From assembly GCA_029781825.1 (NCBI GenBank), contig JAKOVY010000148.1, positions 1 to 63,105 of the forward strand: a stretch of 63,105 bases of DNA. The letters run 5' to 3'. This stretch comes from Bacillota bacterium. Its GTDB lineage: Bacteria; Bacillota; Syntrophomonadia; Syntrophomonadales; DTU052. The first letter of the stretch is position 1, and each line of letters opens with the position of its first letter. The notes under the pieces were generated by a model. It was not told the origin of the DNA. It saw only the letters and a list, made by a program, of their open reading frames with translations, and did no database searches. Shown here in pieces: positions 38,918-48,666 of this stretch. The position numbers and the translations under genes were made by a program.

Positions 38918-40018
38918 ATGCGTATTGTGTTATCGGGTTACTACGGCTTTGATAATGCGGGTGATGAGGCCCTGCTTACCGCCATTAGTAACTCACTCAG
39001 AGCAGTAGACAAGACATTTGAAATCACTGTTTTGTCGGGGAACCCGGAACGGACTGCTATGGTTCACGGAGTCCGGGCTGTCAGCCGCATCAATCCCCTG
39101 GTGCTGATTAGAGAACTCTCCCGGGCGGACCTGTTGATAAGCGGTGGAGGCAGTCTGCTGCAGGACGTGACCGGACCGCTCTCCATACCTTACTATCTGG
39201 GGATTGTGGTACTGGCCAAGATTCTGGGAACCCGAGTAGTTTTTTACGCTCAGGGAATAGGCCCGGTAAACAGGAAACTAAGCCGGTACCTCATTAAACT
39301 GGTTGCCAACCGGGTGGAACTGATTACGCTGCGGGATGGTGAGTCCGCAGAGCTGCTTAAATCTATCGGCGTTTATCGGCCCCCGGTATACATTACAGCC
39401 GATCCCGTATTCTCCCTGCGTCCGACTGAGGAAGAAGTCCGCAACGCCGAGTCCTACCTGGCTCAATTGGGGCTTAAAAAAGATCAAGGAATAATCGGGA
39501 TCTCCATACGCCCCTGGGAAACCTTCAGTGATCGGCAGATAGCCGAATTGCTTGATCGGGCGGCGGAACTGGGATATCCCCTCCTGTTCATACCCCTGCA
39601 GCACCCGGTGGATCTGGAGTACTCTTTACGCATAAAAAACCTGATGAAATCCCCGGCAACCGTCGTTGAGTCCCAGTTTTCTTCAACCGGCTTGATGGGA
39701 ATTATTTCGCACCTGAGATTAATGATCGGCATGAGACTGCATTCGCTGATCTTTTCCGCCTGCGTGGGAACTCCCTTCGAGGGTATATCCTATGATCCCA
39801 AGGTCGAAGCCTTCCTCAAGCAGTTTAACAAAAGCCCTCTTTTTGATGGCCAAGCGTTTGACCCCGAACTTGCGGTTGCGAAGCTGGAACAGGCTCTTTC
39901 CGACCGTGACCGTGATTCGTCCCTAATACTCAAACAGGCGGCTGATCTCAAAGAGAAAGCGGATCAAAACGCCATCCTGGCCTTGAGGGCGGCAAAAGGC
40001 GAATTGCCGGCTGTATAA
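38918..40018 (+). CDS. csaB: Polysaccharide pyruvyl transferase CsaB
   Basis: A 366-residue transferase that adds pyruvate ketals to a secondary cell-wall polymer. Pyruvylated polymer is the anchor for S-layer proteins with SLH domains, so the organism probably carries an S-layer. The start VLSGYYGFDNAGDEALL, SGGGSLLQDVTG and MRLHSLIFSA motifs are typical. It follows tagA by 39 bases and is probably cotranscribed. Confidence 0.93.
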   Translation: MRIVLSGYYGFDNAGDEALLTAISNSLRAVDKTFEITVLSGNPERTAMVHGVRAVSRINPLVLIRELSRADLLISGGGSLLQDVTGPLSIPYYLGIVVLAKILGTRVVFYAQGIGPVNRKLSRYLIKLVANRVELITLRDGESAELLKSIGVYRPPVYITADPVFSLRPTEEEVRNAESYLAQLGLKKDQGIIGISIRPWETFSDRQIAELLDRAAELGYPLLFIPLQHPVDLEYSLRIKNLMKSPATVVESQFSSTGLMGIISHLRLMIGMRLHSLIFSACVGTPFEGISYDPKVEAFLKQFNKSPLFDGQAFDPELAVAKLEQALSDRDRDSSLILKQAADLKEKADQNAILALRAAKGELPAV

Positions 40019-40071
40019 TAAACTCCTCTCGTCCACTCACTTCGAGCACTCCCCCGGGGTTTCTGCTCATG

Positions 40072-40088
40072 ACATGAATCCTTGTATC
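40072..40088 (+). repeat. 17-bp direct repeat, copy 1
   Basis: ACATGAATCCTTGTATC, repeated with one mismatch 56 bases later in the csaB-FtsA-like gap. Confidence 0.75.
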
Positions 40089-40127
40089 CCGGCTGCCATC
40101 CCGGATCTCCTCAAGGTTCCCGCCATC

Positions 40128-40144
40128 ACATGAATCCTCGTATC
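40128..40144 (+). repeat. 17-bp direct repeat, copy 2
   Basis: ACATGAATCCTCGTATC; one mismatch to the copy at 40072. The pair lies 60-135 bases before the FtsA-like gene. Confidence 0.75.
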
Positions 40145-40206
40145 AGCAGGAAAAATGCCAATTATTATCGAAGAAGGTTTTATCCCAGCATTAGAGGAAT
40201 AATCTG

Positions 40207-42360
40207 ATGGCTAAGCAGAGGTTAAAGAAATCTAAAAAACCGCAGCGGGTCCTGGCCCTGGACATTGGTACCCGCTCCATTGTGGGTGTTCTGCTGGAAA
40301 AGACGGATGAAGTTGTAATCCGAGCGGTGGAGTACCTGGAACATGAAGCGAGATCCATGTACGACGGTCAGATCCATGACGTGGAGGCAGTAGCGGCCGA
40401 AATCGCTTTAATAAGGAGCCACCTTGAGAAAACCACCGGGCTCAAGCTTAAAAAGGCTGCGGTCGCGGCTGCCGGCAGAGCCCTGCAGACGGCCACCGCA
40501 ACCGCCACCGTCTCCCGTCCTCATATGTTTGAGGTTACCTGGGAGGAAACAAAAGCCCTGGAACTGGAGGCAGTGCAAAAAGCCCAGAAAAAAATTGCCG
40601 GGACTGATAAGAACTTAAGGGATCATTTCTGTATTGGATACAGTGTGGTTAACTACACCCTCGAGGATGAGGTCATACAAAACCTGGTCGGGCAAACCGG
40701 CAGCAAAATAGGAGTAGAGATAATAGCAACCTTTTTGCCCCGGGTGGTGGTGGACAGCCTGATTTCGGCTTTGAGGATGGCCGGCATGGAGGCCAGCAGC
40801 CTGACTCTGGAACCTATAGCCGCGCTGGCTGTAGCCATTCCCCCGCAGATGCGGTTGTTGAACCTGGCTCTGGTGGATATCGGAGCCGGCACCTCCGATA
40901 TTGCCGTGGTACAGAAGGGGAAAATAGTAGCCTATGCCATGGTGCCGGTAGGCGGAGATGAGATTACCGAGCGTCTGGCGGAAGAGTACCTGTTAGATTT
41001 CAATACCGCGGAGAAAGTAAAACGCCAACTGGGTGAAGAGGAGACTTTGACCTTTGCTGATGTTTTGGAAAACCGTATAACCGAGCCCGCGTCGTCGATA
41101 ATAGAACGCATCCAACCTGCCATAAAAGAGCTGGCGGTCAGCGTGGCTCGAGAGATATTGATGGCCAACGGAAAAACGCCCGACGCCGTTATCTGCGTGG
41201 GAGGAGGCAGTCTAACCCCCGGTCTGCTGCAGGAACTGGCCGGTGCTTTGGAGTTGCCCCTGAACAGGGTGGGTATTCGCACCCGGGAAAACCTGGAAGG
41301 TATAATAGGAGAGCATCCGGCATTAACCGGTCCCCAGGCCGTAACCCCGCTGGGGATTGGGATTAATGCGATGGCCTCCCGCCCGCTGCCGCTGGTTAAA
41401 GTCAGGGTCAACAACCACGAAATTCCTCTGTGGGCTCTGCAGGAAATCACCGTGTCGACAGCCCTGCTGGCTTCAGGTTTCAACCTCACCCACTTGTTTG
41501 GACGCCCCGGTATGGGAAAGACCATTGAGGTTAACGGTACCCTCAGGCATTTCAAAGGGGGCCTGGGAACACCGGCCAACATCAGGGTTAACGGGGTGTT
41601 GGCGGGCATTGATACCCCTCTGCAGGCGGGAGACAGCGTTGAATTTATCCCCGGGCAGGACGGAGAGGATGCCCAAATCGCAGTAAGGGATCTGCTGGAA
41701 GATGGCGAGGGGACGATATTCGTAAACGGGGAACCCATAACCGCCCAGGCGCAAGTTTATGTTAACGGCCGATTGGCGGGATGGGATGACATCGTTCCCG
41801 ACCGGGCCCAGGTAAGAATTATAAAGGGCCAACCCGTGGCAGAATTATTGATCAAAGCCGGAGTCAACCAAGAAAAACTTAATCCCCGAACCTTTCACTT
41901 CTATGTCAATGACCGGGACATTACCCGGGAATGGCACCCTTTACGGGTTTGCATTAATGGAAATGAAGCCAGTCTCGAATCTCATGCCGAATTCGGCGAT
42001 CGTGTGGACTACTCCTTCCAGGAGGCGCCAACACTGCGTCAGATACTGGATGTCAAAGAAGAGGAAACTACAGTGGAACTGGTCGTAAACAACGAGCCCG
42101 TGGTCCTTCGCCGGGGAGGAATCGTGCTGCAGATGAACGGGAAAAGCGCGACTTTAGATGACACGCTGGAAGATGAAGCGGTGCTCAAGGTCACGCCTCA
42201 GGTATTGTCGCCAATTGTCAGCGACCTGCTGACGCAGATAACGGTAATGCCCAAACCATCAGGAAATCTGGTCATAAAGGTGAACGGAGCCGAGGCCGGT
42301 TTCACAACCCCTATTAAATCCGGGGATCGGGTGGACCTGTACTGGGACGAGCTCGAATGA
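40207..42360 (+). CDS. FtsA-like actin-family protein with long C-terminal extension
   Basis: A 717-residue protein. Residues 14-390 are an FtsA-type actin fold: phosphate 1 DIGTRS (19-24), SHS2 region with FEVTWEET, phosphate 2 DIGAGTSD (224-231) and CVGGGSLTPG (330-339). It lacks the C-terminal amphipathic membrane helix of true FtsA. Residues 395-717 are an extension with several repeated beta-rich units in which VNG-(x)2-AG and GDxV recur (for example 461-480, 499-521 and 691-711), like beta-grasp/SLBB or ThiS-type domains. No ftsZ is nearby. It stands alone upstream of ctsR. It might scaffold a surface or division complex; function unknown. Confidence 0.8.
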   Translation: MAKQRLKKSKKPQRVLALDIGTRSIVGVLLEKTDEVVIRAVEYLEHEARSMYDGQIHDVEAVAAEIALIRSHLEKTTGLKLKKAAVAAAGRALQTATATATVSRPHMFEVTWEETKALELEAVQKAQKKIAGTDKNLRDHFCIGYSVVNYTLEDEVIQNLVGQTGSKIGVEIIATFLPRVVVDSLISALRMAGMEASSLTLEPIAALAVAIPPQMRLLNLALVDIGAGTSDIAVVQKGKIVAYAMVPVGGDEITERLAEEYLLDFNTAEKVKRQLGEEETLTFADVLENRITEPASSIIERIQPAIKELAVSVAREILMANGKTPDAVICVGGGSLTPGLLQELAGALELPLNRVGIRTRENLEGIIGEHPALTGPQAVTPLGIGINAMASRPLPLVKVRVNNHEIPLWALQEITVSTALLASGFNLTHLFGRPGMGKTIEVNGTLRHFKGGLGTPANIRVNGVLAGIDTPLQAGDSVEFIPGQDGEDAQIAVRDLLEDGEGTIFVNGEPITAQAQVYVNGRLAGWDDIVPDRAQVRIIKGQPVAELLIKAGVNQEKLNPRTFHFYVNDRDITREWHPLRVCINGNEASLESHAEFGDRVDYSFQEAPTLRQILDVKEEETTVELVVNNEPVVLRRGGIVLQMNGKSATLDDTLEDEAVLKVTPQVLSPIVSDLLTQITVMPKPSGNLVIKVNGAEAGFTTPIKSGDRVDLYWDELE

Positions 42361-42586
42361 ACCCTGAAGTGAACCTCGATATGCAAATACTTAATTCGCA
42401 AACCCCACTCCATAATCTGTTCTAATAACAGACCTCACACTCGCAGCTTCTCAATTCGCTCTCAACATCATACCAGCAATGTTTTTAACATCCCGAAAAT
42501 AAACGCATTTAATAGCAAGCAGAAGAAAAGTTAATAATAGTCAATGTAAACCTTCCAATTCGCCAAATATTGGGCACAAACAGGAT

Positions 42587-42616
42587 TTGGTTTATTATCC
42601 GCTCGGTTCATAAAAT
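42587..42616 (+). promoter_or_regulatory. Candidate sigma-A promoter of ctsR
   Basis: TTGGTT at 42587-42592 and TAAAAT at 42611-42616, 18 bases apart; the CtsR box lies in the expected initial transcribed region. Confidence 0.6.
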
Positions 42617-42629
42617 AATAATAAACAAA

Positions 42630-42646
42630 GGTCAAAGAAAGTCAAA
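42630..42646 (+). promoter_or_regulatory. CtsR operator
   Basis: GGTCAAAGAAAGTCAAA is a full match to the CtsR heptad direct repeat RGTCAAA-N3-RGTCAAA. It abuts the ribosome site of ctsR, so the operon should repress itself and be released by heat or McsB. Confidence 0.95.
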
Positions 42647-42659
42647 GAGGGGAATTGGT

Positions 42660-43118
42660 ATGCGCAGCCTGTCAGACAGGATTGAGAAATATCTAAAGGT
42701 CTTAATTGAGCGCAGTGAAAATGAAGAGGTTGAGATTCAACGTATCGAACTGGCGGAGACTTTCCGGTGTGCTCCCTCACAGATTACTTATGTTGTGGCC
42801 ACCAGGTTTACCGCCGACGAAGGATTCATAACCGAGAGCAAACGCGGGGGACGCGGTTTTATAAAGATACGCAAGGTTCCCCTTGATGAAAATGCCGGTA
42901 AAACCGGAATCAGCGAGGCCGAAGCCGAGAACGCCTTGCAGGACCTCAAGGACAAAGGCTTTCTGACCGATCGGGAAGCACTCCTGCTCAAGGAGATCCT
43001 AAGAGGCGAAGTCCTGGATCCGGCCACCGGTGAGAGCGATTACGTCAGATTTAAGATTATCAGCAAGGTGATGAATTTGATAAGAGAAATGGAGGGACAA
43101 TGGGATGTATTGCGATGA
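42660..43118 (+). CDS. ctsR: Transcriptional repressor CtsR
   Basis: A 152-residue winged-helix repressor of clp genes. The N-terminal HTH (RIELAETFRCAPSQITYVV) and wing (ESKRGGRGFIKI) with the heat-sensing Gly-rich tip are present, followed by the helical C-terminal domain that binds McsB. The ATG at 42660 follows GAGGGG; the frame open from 42570 lies within the control region. The end overlaps mcsA by 14 bases. Confidence 0.96.
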   Translation: MRSLSDRIEKYLKVLIERSENEEVEIQRIELAETFRCAPSQITYVVATRFTADEGFITESKRGGRGFIKIRKVPLDENAGKTGISEAEAENALQDLKDKGFLTDREALLLKEILRGEVLDPATGESDYVRFKIISKVMNLIREMEGQWDVLR

Positions 43119-43623
43119 ATGTAAAACCAGACCGGCAACGGTAAGCGTTACCCAGATGTTTAACGGCAATCAGGTAAAGCTAAATCTCTGCCCCGAGTGT
43201 GCAGCCGAAAAAGGAGTTGGTTTGTTGAATCTGGGAGGCGCATCATTGCCCAAACTGCTGGGAAGCTTTTTCGGATTGGGACCGTTAAGCATGGGGCAGG
43301 TTCCTCCCCCGGTAATGACCAGCAAGTCTTGTCCCAACTGTGGCATTGGTCTAACAACCATCGGGCAGCATGGCCGTTTGGGATGCAGCACGTGTTATGA
43401 GGTATTCAAGGAACATTTGGAGCCGACCCTGAGGCGAATCCACGGCAACACTGTTCATACCGGCAAACTGCCGAAAAAGGGAGCCGGCAAGATTAAGCTG
43501 CGCAGACAGATTGAACAACTGAAATCTGAACTGCAGGCAGCCGTGGTCAATGAACAGTATGAAAAAGCTGCCGAATTGAGAGACAGGATAAAGGAACTGG
43601 AGAAGAGCGAGGGAGCGAGGTGA
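43105..43623 (+). CDS. mcsA: McsA, zinc-finger activator of McsB
   Basis: A 172-residue adaptor that activates the arginine kinase McsB. Four CxxC motifs make two zinc sites (YCDEC with LCPEC; SCPNC with CSTC), and a UVR motif (NEQYEKAAELRDRIKEL) ends the protein. Overlaps with both neighbours show tight coupling. Confidence 0.95.
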   Translation: MYCDECKTRPATVSVTQMFNGNQVKLNLCPECAAEKGVGLLNLGGASLPKLLGSFFGLGPLSMGQVPPPVMTSKSCPNCGIGLTTIGQHGRLGCSTCYEVFKEHLEPTLRRIHGNTVHTGKLPKKGAGKIKLRRQIEQLKSELQAAVVNEQYEKAAELRDRIKELEKSEGAR

Positions 43624-43631
43624 TTAAAAAG

Positions 43632-44693
43632 ATGTCATTGCATGAACTGGTCAAGAACCCAACTGTTGACTGGATGTCGGCCGAAGGACCTGAATCCGAC
43701 ATCGTAATAACCAGTCGCATCAGATTGGCCCGCAACCTGAATGGGCTGCCTTTTCCGCATCTGATGACGGATCAGGAAAAAGCTGAAAAGGTGTGGGATA
43801 CGATTCGCAATGGATTGAAGAATGCCCCGGACCTGGAAATGATTTCGATGAACAAGCTGTCGGATTTGGAACGCCAGATGCTTCTGGAAAAACATCTGAT
43901 CAGCCCGGAGCATGCCGAGGCGGTATCTCCCTATCGGGGCATCATAATAAATAAAACCGGATCAATAGCGATTATGGTAAATGAAGAGGACCATTTGAGG
44001 ATCCAGTGTCTGCTTCCGGGTTTACAGCTCAACCAGGCCTACCGGTATGCGGATGACGTGGATGATTTGCTGGAAAAAAACCTGGAGTACGCGTTTGACG
44101 AGCAGTGGGGGTACCTGACTTCTTGTCCCACCAATGTGGGAACCGGGATGAGGGCCTCAGTGATGCTTCACCTGCCCGCACTTACCATGACCAATCAAAA
44201 GGGGGCTGTGTTCAACAACATCGCCCAACTGGGATTGACAGTGCGCGGTTTGTACGGAGAAGGCACGGAAGCCCTGGGCAATTTTTATCAGGTGTCCAAT
44301 CAGATAACCCTGGGACAGACCGAAGAGGACATCATCAATAATCTGTGGACAGTTACCCTGCACGTGCTGGACCAGGAGAGAAATACACGGAAAAGGCTGC
44401 AGGAGGAAATGAAACATCAGCTGGAGGATAAGGTCTGGCGGTCTTACGGACTGCTTACCCATGCCCGGGTTATTACCTCCAATGAGGTCCTGGCACTGCT
44501 GTCCGACGTAGCCCTGGGGGTGGACTTGAAAATACTCCCACCCATTCCCCGCCGTATTATGAATGAGCTGATGGTTGCCATCAGGCCGGCGCATTTGCAG
44601 GCGGCCGGAGGGAGAAAAATGGATACAGCGGAGCGGGATGTTTTCCGCGCTCAAGTAATCAAGAGAATTCTAAGCAAAGTGAAGGAGGGATAA
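43632..44693 (+). CDS. mcsB: Protein arginine kinase McsB
   Basis: A 353-residue kinase that phosphorylates arginines on CtsR and on damaged proteins, marking the latter for ClpC. The phosphagen-kinase core is clear: TSRIRLARN, NEEDHLRIQC, TSCPTNVGTGMRASV and GIYGEG-like GLYGEGTEA. I prefer the ATG at 43632, which fits the Bacillus start MSLK and an AGGTGA site; the GTG at 43620 overlaps the mcsA stop. The phosphatase YwlE is in the same window. Confidence 0.96.
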   Translation: MSLHELVKNPTVDWMSAEGPESDIVITSRIRLARNLNGLPFPHLMTDQEKAEKVWDTIRNGLKNAPDLEMISMNKLSDLERQMLLEKHLISPEHAEAVSPYRGIIINKTGSIAIMVNEEDHLRIQCLLPGLQLNQAYRYADDVDDLLEKNLEYAFDEQWGYLTSCPTNVGTGMRASVMLHLPALTMTNQKGAVFNNIAQLGLTVRGLYGEGTEALGNFYQVSNQITLGQTEEDIINNLWTVTLHVLDQERNTRKRLQEEMKHQLEDKVWRSYGLLTHARVITSNEVLALLSDVALGVDLKILPPIPRRIMNELMVAIRPAHLQAAGGRKMDTAERDVFRAQVIKRILSKVKEG

Positions 44694-44696
44694 TAC

Positions 44697-47186
44697 ATGA
44701 TAAGGAGATTTACCCAAAGAGCACAAAGAGCAGTCCTGCATGCCCAGGAGGAAGCCAGAGAGCTTAATCATGCGGCAGTAGGAACCGAGCATCTTCTGTT
44801 GGGATTAATTAGAGAAGGAGAAGGAGTAGCCGCTCGAGCACTCCTCAATCTGGGAGCCGATTTAGGAAAGATCAGGGAAGAAGTCGCCAAGGTCCTCGGT
44901 GAGCAGGCCAGAGGGATGCAGGAAGGCCCCATGCGGGAGCTCCCGCTGACACCGCGGGCCAAGAGAGTCTTGAATATGGCGTTTGAAGAGTCTCAATTCC
45001 GCGGGGTCAACTATGTGGGAACCGAGCACATACTGCTGGCTCTGCTGCGCGAGGAGGATGGCATCGCCGCCCAGGTCTTAAGAAGCATGGGCATAAGGCT
45101 GGAATCCGTTCGCGAACAGCTGACGCTCCTTTTGGGAGGGGAACCAGCAGGTGAACCCGGGATACCCGAGGAAAAGGGAATGCCTTTCGCCCCGCCGGGG
45201 TACATGAAGAAACCGCGCAGCAAGACCAAAACCCCGGTATTGGACAGTTTCAGCCGGGATCTGACCCAGATGGCCCGTGATAACAAGCTGGATCCGGTTA
45301 TCGGACGGGAGAAGGAAATCGAAAGGGTTATCCAGGTTCTATCCCGCAGAACCAAGAACAACCCGGTTCTCATCGGCGATCCGGGGGTAGGAAAAACCGC
45401 GATTGTGGAAGGCCTGGCCCAGAGGATTGTGGAGAACAAGGTTCCCGAGATCCTGGCGAACAAAAAAGTGCTGGTCCTGGATCTGTCGTCAATGGTAGCC
45501 GGCACCAAATACCGCGGAGAGTTTGAGGACCGCCTGACCAAGGTGGTAAATGAGCTCAGGAACGCCGGCGATGTAATAGTCTTCATCGACGAGCTTCACA
45601 CCATTGTCGGTGCCGGTGCCGCGGAAGGGGCTATTGATGCTTCCAATATACTGAAGCCGTCACTGGCCCGCGGTGAGTTTCAGTGTGTAGGGGCCACCAC
45701 CATTGATGAGTACCGCAAGCATATTGAGAAGGACGCAGCCCTGGAAAGAAGATTTCAACCTATTTACGTGGAGGAACCCACGGTAGAGGAGACCATTGCC
45801 ATCCTCCACGGGTTGAGGGACCGGTATGAGGCTCACCATGGAGTCAAGATAACCGATGAAGCCTTGGAGGCAGCGGCCAGGCTGTCGAGCCGTTACATCA
45901 CTGACCGCTTCCTGCCGGACAAGGCGATTGACCTGATTGATGAGGCTTCTTCACGGGTGCGATTGGAGCGCTATGTGCTTCCCGATGATTTGAAAGATAT
46001 TGAAGCCAAGCTGCAGAAGATAACGGAAGAAAAACAGGAAGCCATCAATGCCCAGGAGTATGAAACTGCGGCCAGACTTCGTGATGAAGAACAGAAACTG
46101 AAGGCGGAAGCCGATCAGAAGCGCAAAGAGTGGGTCGGAAGCCGCAGCCTGGACTTGGGCGTAGTAACCGATGAGCATATTGCCGCCATCGTTTCCGCCT
46201 GGACCGGGGTTCCGGTAACCAAACTGACTGAGGGCGAATCGGCCCGCGTAGCCAATCTGGAGGAGGTTTTGCACCAGCGGGTTATCGGCCAGCATGAGGC
46301 CGTAACTGCAGTAGCCAGGGCGGTACGCCGTGCTCGTGCCGGCTTGAAAGATCCCAAACGCCCGATCGGTTCCTTCATCTTCCTTGGACCGACCGGGGTT
46401 GGAAAGACGGAGCTGGCAAGGGCTTTGGCCGAGGCCCTGTTTGGACAGGAGGATGCCTTAATCAGGCTGGACATGTCGGAGTACATGGAGAAGCATGCGG
46501 TTGCGAGGATGATCGGTGCTCCTCCCGGATATGTCGGCTATGACGAAGGCGGACAGTTGACCGAGAAAGTAAGGAGAAGACCTTTTTCAGTAATCCTGCT
46601 GGATGAGATTGAAAAAGCGCATCCTGAGGTGTTCAATATTCTGCTGCAGGTTCTTGAAGACGGCCGCTTAACCGACGGCAAGGGACGCACGGTAGATTTC
46701 CGCAACAGCGTGATCATCATGACCTCCAATGTCGGGGCTGAGGGAATCGGCAAGGAGAAGACTCTGGGATTCCAGGCCCGCGATGAAAAGGCGATAGATT
46801 ACGAAAAGATGAAGGAAAGAATAATGGAGCGGATGAAGACCGTATTCAGACCGGAATTCCTGAACCGCCTGGATGAGATAATAGTGTTCCACAGCCTTAC
46901 CGAAGAGGAATTGGGGCAGATTGTTGACCTCTTGGTGAACCAGGTTAAAACCCGGCTCAAGGAAAACGGTCTGGAGCTTGAGCTGACCGATAAAGCCAAA
47001 GCGCAGATCATCAAAGAAGGATATGACCCGGTGTTTGGAGCCCGACCGCTTAAGCGGGCCATTCAGAGGCTTATCGAGGATCAGATTTCAGAGGAGATAC
47101 TGAAAGGCAACGTTAAGGCCGGCGATGTGGTCAAGGTCGATGTGGAGGACGAAAAGGTCGTTATCCGCAAAGGAGAAAAGGGCTAA
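44697..47186 (+). CDS. clpC: ClpC AAA+ unfoldase
   Basis: The 829-residue ATPase partner of ClpP. It has the double Clp N-terminal repeat ([19 protein letters not shown] and [16 protein letters not shown]), D1 with Walker [10 protein letters not shown], the UVR-bearing middle domain ([15 protein letters not shown]) that binds McsB or MecA, and D2 with [10 protein letters not shown] terminator starts in its last codons. It is last in the ctsR operon. Confidence 0.97.
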   Translation: MIRRFTQRAQRAVLHAQEEARELNHAAVGTEHLLLGLIREGEGVAARALLNLGADLGKIREEVAKVLGEQARGMQEGPMRELPLTPRAKRVLNMAFEESQFRGVNYVGTEHILLALLREEDGIAAQVLRSMGIRLESVREQLTLLLGGEPAGEPGIPEEKGMPFAPPGYMKKPRSKTKTPVLDSFSRDLTQMARDNKLDPVIGREKEIERVIQVLSRRTKNNPVLIGDPGVGKTAIVEGLAQRIVENKVPEILANKKVLVLDLSSMVAGTKYRGEFEDRLTKVVNELRNAGDVIVFIDELHTIVGAGAAEGAIDASNILKPSLARGEFQCVGATTIDEYRKHIEKDAALERRFQPIYVEEPTVEETIAILHGLRDRYEAHHGVKITDEALEAAARLSSRYITDRFLPDKAIDLIDEASSRVRLERYVLPDDLKDIEAKLQKITEEKQEAINAQEYETAARLRDEEQKLKAEADQKRKEWVGSRSLDLGVVTDEHIAAIVSAWTGVPVTKLTEGESARVANLEEVLHQRVIGQHEAVTAVARAVRRARAGLKDPKRPIGSFIFLGPTGVGKTELARALAEALFGQEDALIRLDMSEYMEKHAVARMIGAPPGYVGYDEGGQLTEKVRRRPFSVILLDEIEKAHPEVFNILLQVLEDGRLTDGKGRTVDFRNSVIIMTSNVGAEGIGKEKTLGFQARDEKAIDYEKMKERIMERMKTVFRPEFLNRLDEIIVFHSLTEEELGQIVDLLVNQVKTRLKENGLELELTDKAKAQIIKEGYDPVFGARPLKRAIQRLIEDQISEEILKGNVKAGDVVKVDVEDEKVVIRKGEKG

Positions 47187-47204
47187 AAAGCCCTTTTCTT
47201 TTTG
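47175..47204 (+). terminator. Terminator overlapping the clpC stop
   Basis: GAAAAGGGC (47175-47183) pairs with GCCCTTTTC (47190-47198); the stop codon is in the loop and TTTTT follows. Confidence 0.85.
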
Positions 47205-47300
47205 CCCTTTATAAAATAAAATTCTAGAATGAATAGTAAATAAAGGTTTCGAAAAAACATTTTATTTTTTGGGACCCGGGCGAGGGCCCAAGGAGCTTAT

Positions 47301-48644
47301 ATGAGCAAAGCCAGAACCCTTTATTTCTGCTCGGAATGCGGGTACCATTCACCCAAGTGGATCGGCAGGTGTCCCGGGTGCAACTCCTGGAATACTCTGG
47401 TTGAAGAGGTGATCGGGGGAACAGGCAAGGCTTCACCGGTACCTGAGGGGAAAATCCCGTTTTTGTCGGAGCTGGCAAGTGAGGAGGTTCCCCGGTTTTC
47501 CAGCGGCAACAGTGAGCTGGACCGGGTCCTGGGAGGAGGAATTGTTCCCGGCAGCATAATCCTTCTCGGCGGAGAACCCGGCATCGGCAAGTCAACCCTG
47601 CTCCTGCAGACCGCAGATTCCTTGAGCAGACAGGGGCGGAAAGTCCTTTACCTGACGGGTGAGGAATCTCCCCGGCAGGTGAAGATGAGGGCTGAACGCC
47701 TGGGAATATCCGGCGACAGCATTTATGTCCTGAACGACTCCAGTCTTTCCGCTCTCCCCGGGTATTTGGAAAAGATAGATCCGGAAGCGGTAATTGTCGA
47801 TTCCATTCAGACCGTATATGTTCAGGAAATCAGTTCCGTACCGGGGAGCGTAGCGCAGCTGCGGGAATGTGCAGGCCGGATCCTGGAACTGGCCAAAACG
47901 GCGGAACGGACCTTCTTCCTGGTAGGACATGTAACCAAAGACGGATCACTGGCCGGGCCCAAGTTGCTGGAACACATGGTTGACACCGTGATCTACTTTG
48001 AGGGTGATACCAACAATTATTATCGCATACTAAGGACGGTCAAAAACCGGTTTGGGCCCGCCAACGAGATCGGGGTCCTGGAGATGGCCGGGAACGGTCT
48101 GCTGCCGGTGGAAAACCCTTCCCGCATATTTTTGGAGCATCGGGGCGGTCTCCCCGGATTGACGGTGGTTGCGAGCTTTGAAGGCACCAGGCCTTTGCTG
48201 GTGGAGGTTGAGGCCCTGGTGGTGACTGCTTCCATCGGCTATCCCCGTCGGATGGCGTCGGGGATCGATTCCAACCGCCTGGCGCTGCTGGCGGCGGTCT
48301 TGGAAAAGCGCGGTGGCCTGGCACTGAGCAATAAGGATATCTATATCAAGGTAGCCGGAGGCGTTAATCTGAAGGACCCGGCGACCGATTTGGGTATAGC
48401 TCTGGCCATTGCTTCCAGTTATTGCGAGCGGCCGGTGCTGCCGGGGGGAGTAATTATCGGCGAACTGGGTTTATCCGGGGATATTCGGCCGGTTCCGTAT
48501 ATGAACCTGAGAATGAAAGAGGCACTGAAACTGGGTTTCTCGCATTGCTTGATACCGAAAGAGGTCGGGAAAGAAGAGCCGGCTGACCCCGAGCTGTCCG
48601 TCCTTGCGGTAGAAACCTTGAGTGACGCCTTAAGATATATATAG
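47301..48644 (+). CDS. radA: DNA repair protein RadA
   Basis: A 447-residue RecA-like helicase that drives branch migration in recombination. The order is zinc finger CSECG-x(9)-CPGC, RecA core with Walker A GGEPGIGKST, the RadA-specific KNRFG motif and a C-terminal Lon-like domain. It follows clpC, as in Bacillus, and precedes disA, whose product RadA is known to restrain. Confidence 0.96.
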   Translation: MSKARTLYFCSECGYHSPKWIGRCPGCNSWNTLVEEVIGGTGKASPVPEGKIPFLSELASEEVPRFSSGNSELDRVLGGGIVPGSIILLGGEPGIGKSTLLLQTADSLSRQGRKVLYLTGEESPRQVKMRAERLGISGDSIYVLNDSSLSALPGYLEKIDPEAVIVDSIQTVYVQEISSVPGSVAQLRECAGRILELAKTAERTFFLVGHVTKDGSLAGPKLLEHMVDTVIYFEGDTNNYYRILRTVKNRFGPANEIGVLEMAGNGLLPVENPSRIFLEHRGGLPGLTVVASFEGTRPLLVEVEALVVTASIGYPRRMASGIDSNRLALLAAVLEKRGGLALSNKDIYIKVAGGVNLKDPATDLGIALAIASSYCERPVLPGGVIIGELGLSGDIRPVPYMNLRMKEALKLGFSHCLIPKEVGKEEPADPELSVLAVETLSDALRYI

Positions 48645-48666
48645 AAGGTAATGGGGGTATGGACAC

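Larger units (their letters stand above)
42361..42659 (+). other. Control region of the ctsR operon
   Basis: Nearly 300 bases. The first 200 are AT-rich with no gene or terminator that I can support. The last 75 hold a candidate sigma-A promoter and the CtsR box. Confidence 0.6.

Noticed and set aside
41520-41550. GRPGMGKT in the FtsA-like protein as a Walker A P-loop.
   Set aside because: It lies in the beta-rich extension without a Walker B or P-loop fold around it; the actin-type motifs account for nucleotide binding.
40932-41738. A 268-residue open frame on the minus strand inside the FtsA-like gene.
   Set aside because: Serine- and proline-rich shadow of a well-supported gene, with no motif or ribosome site.
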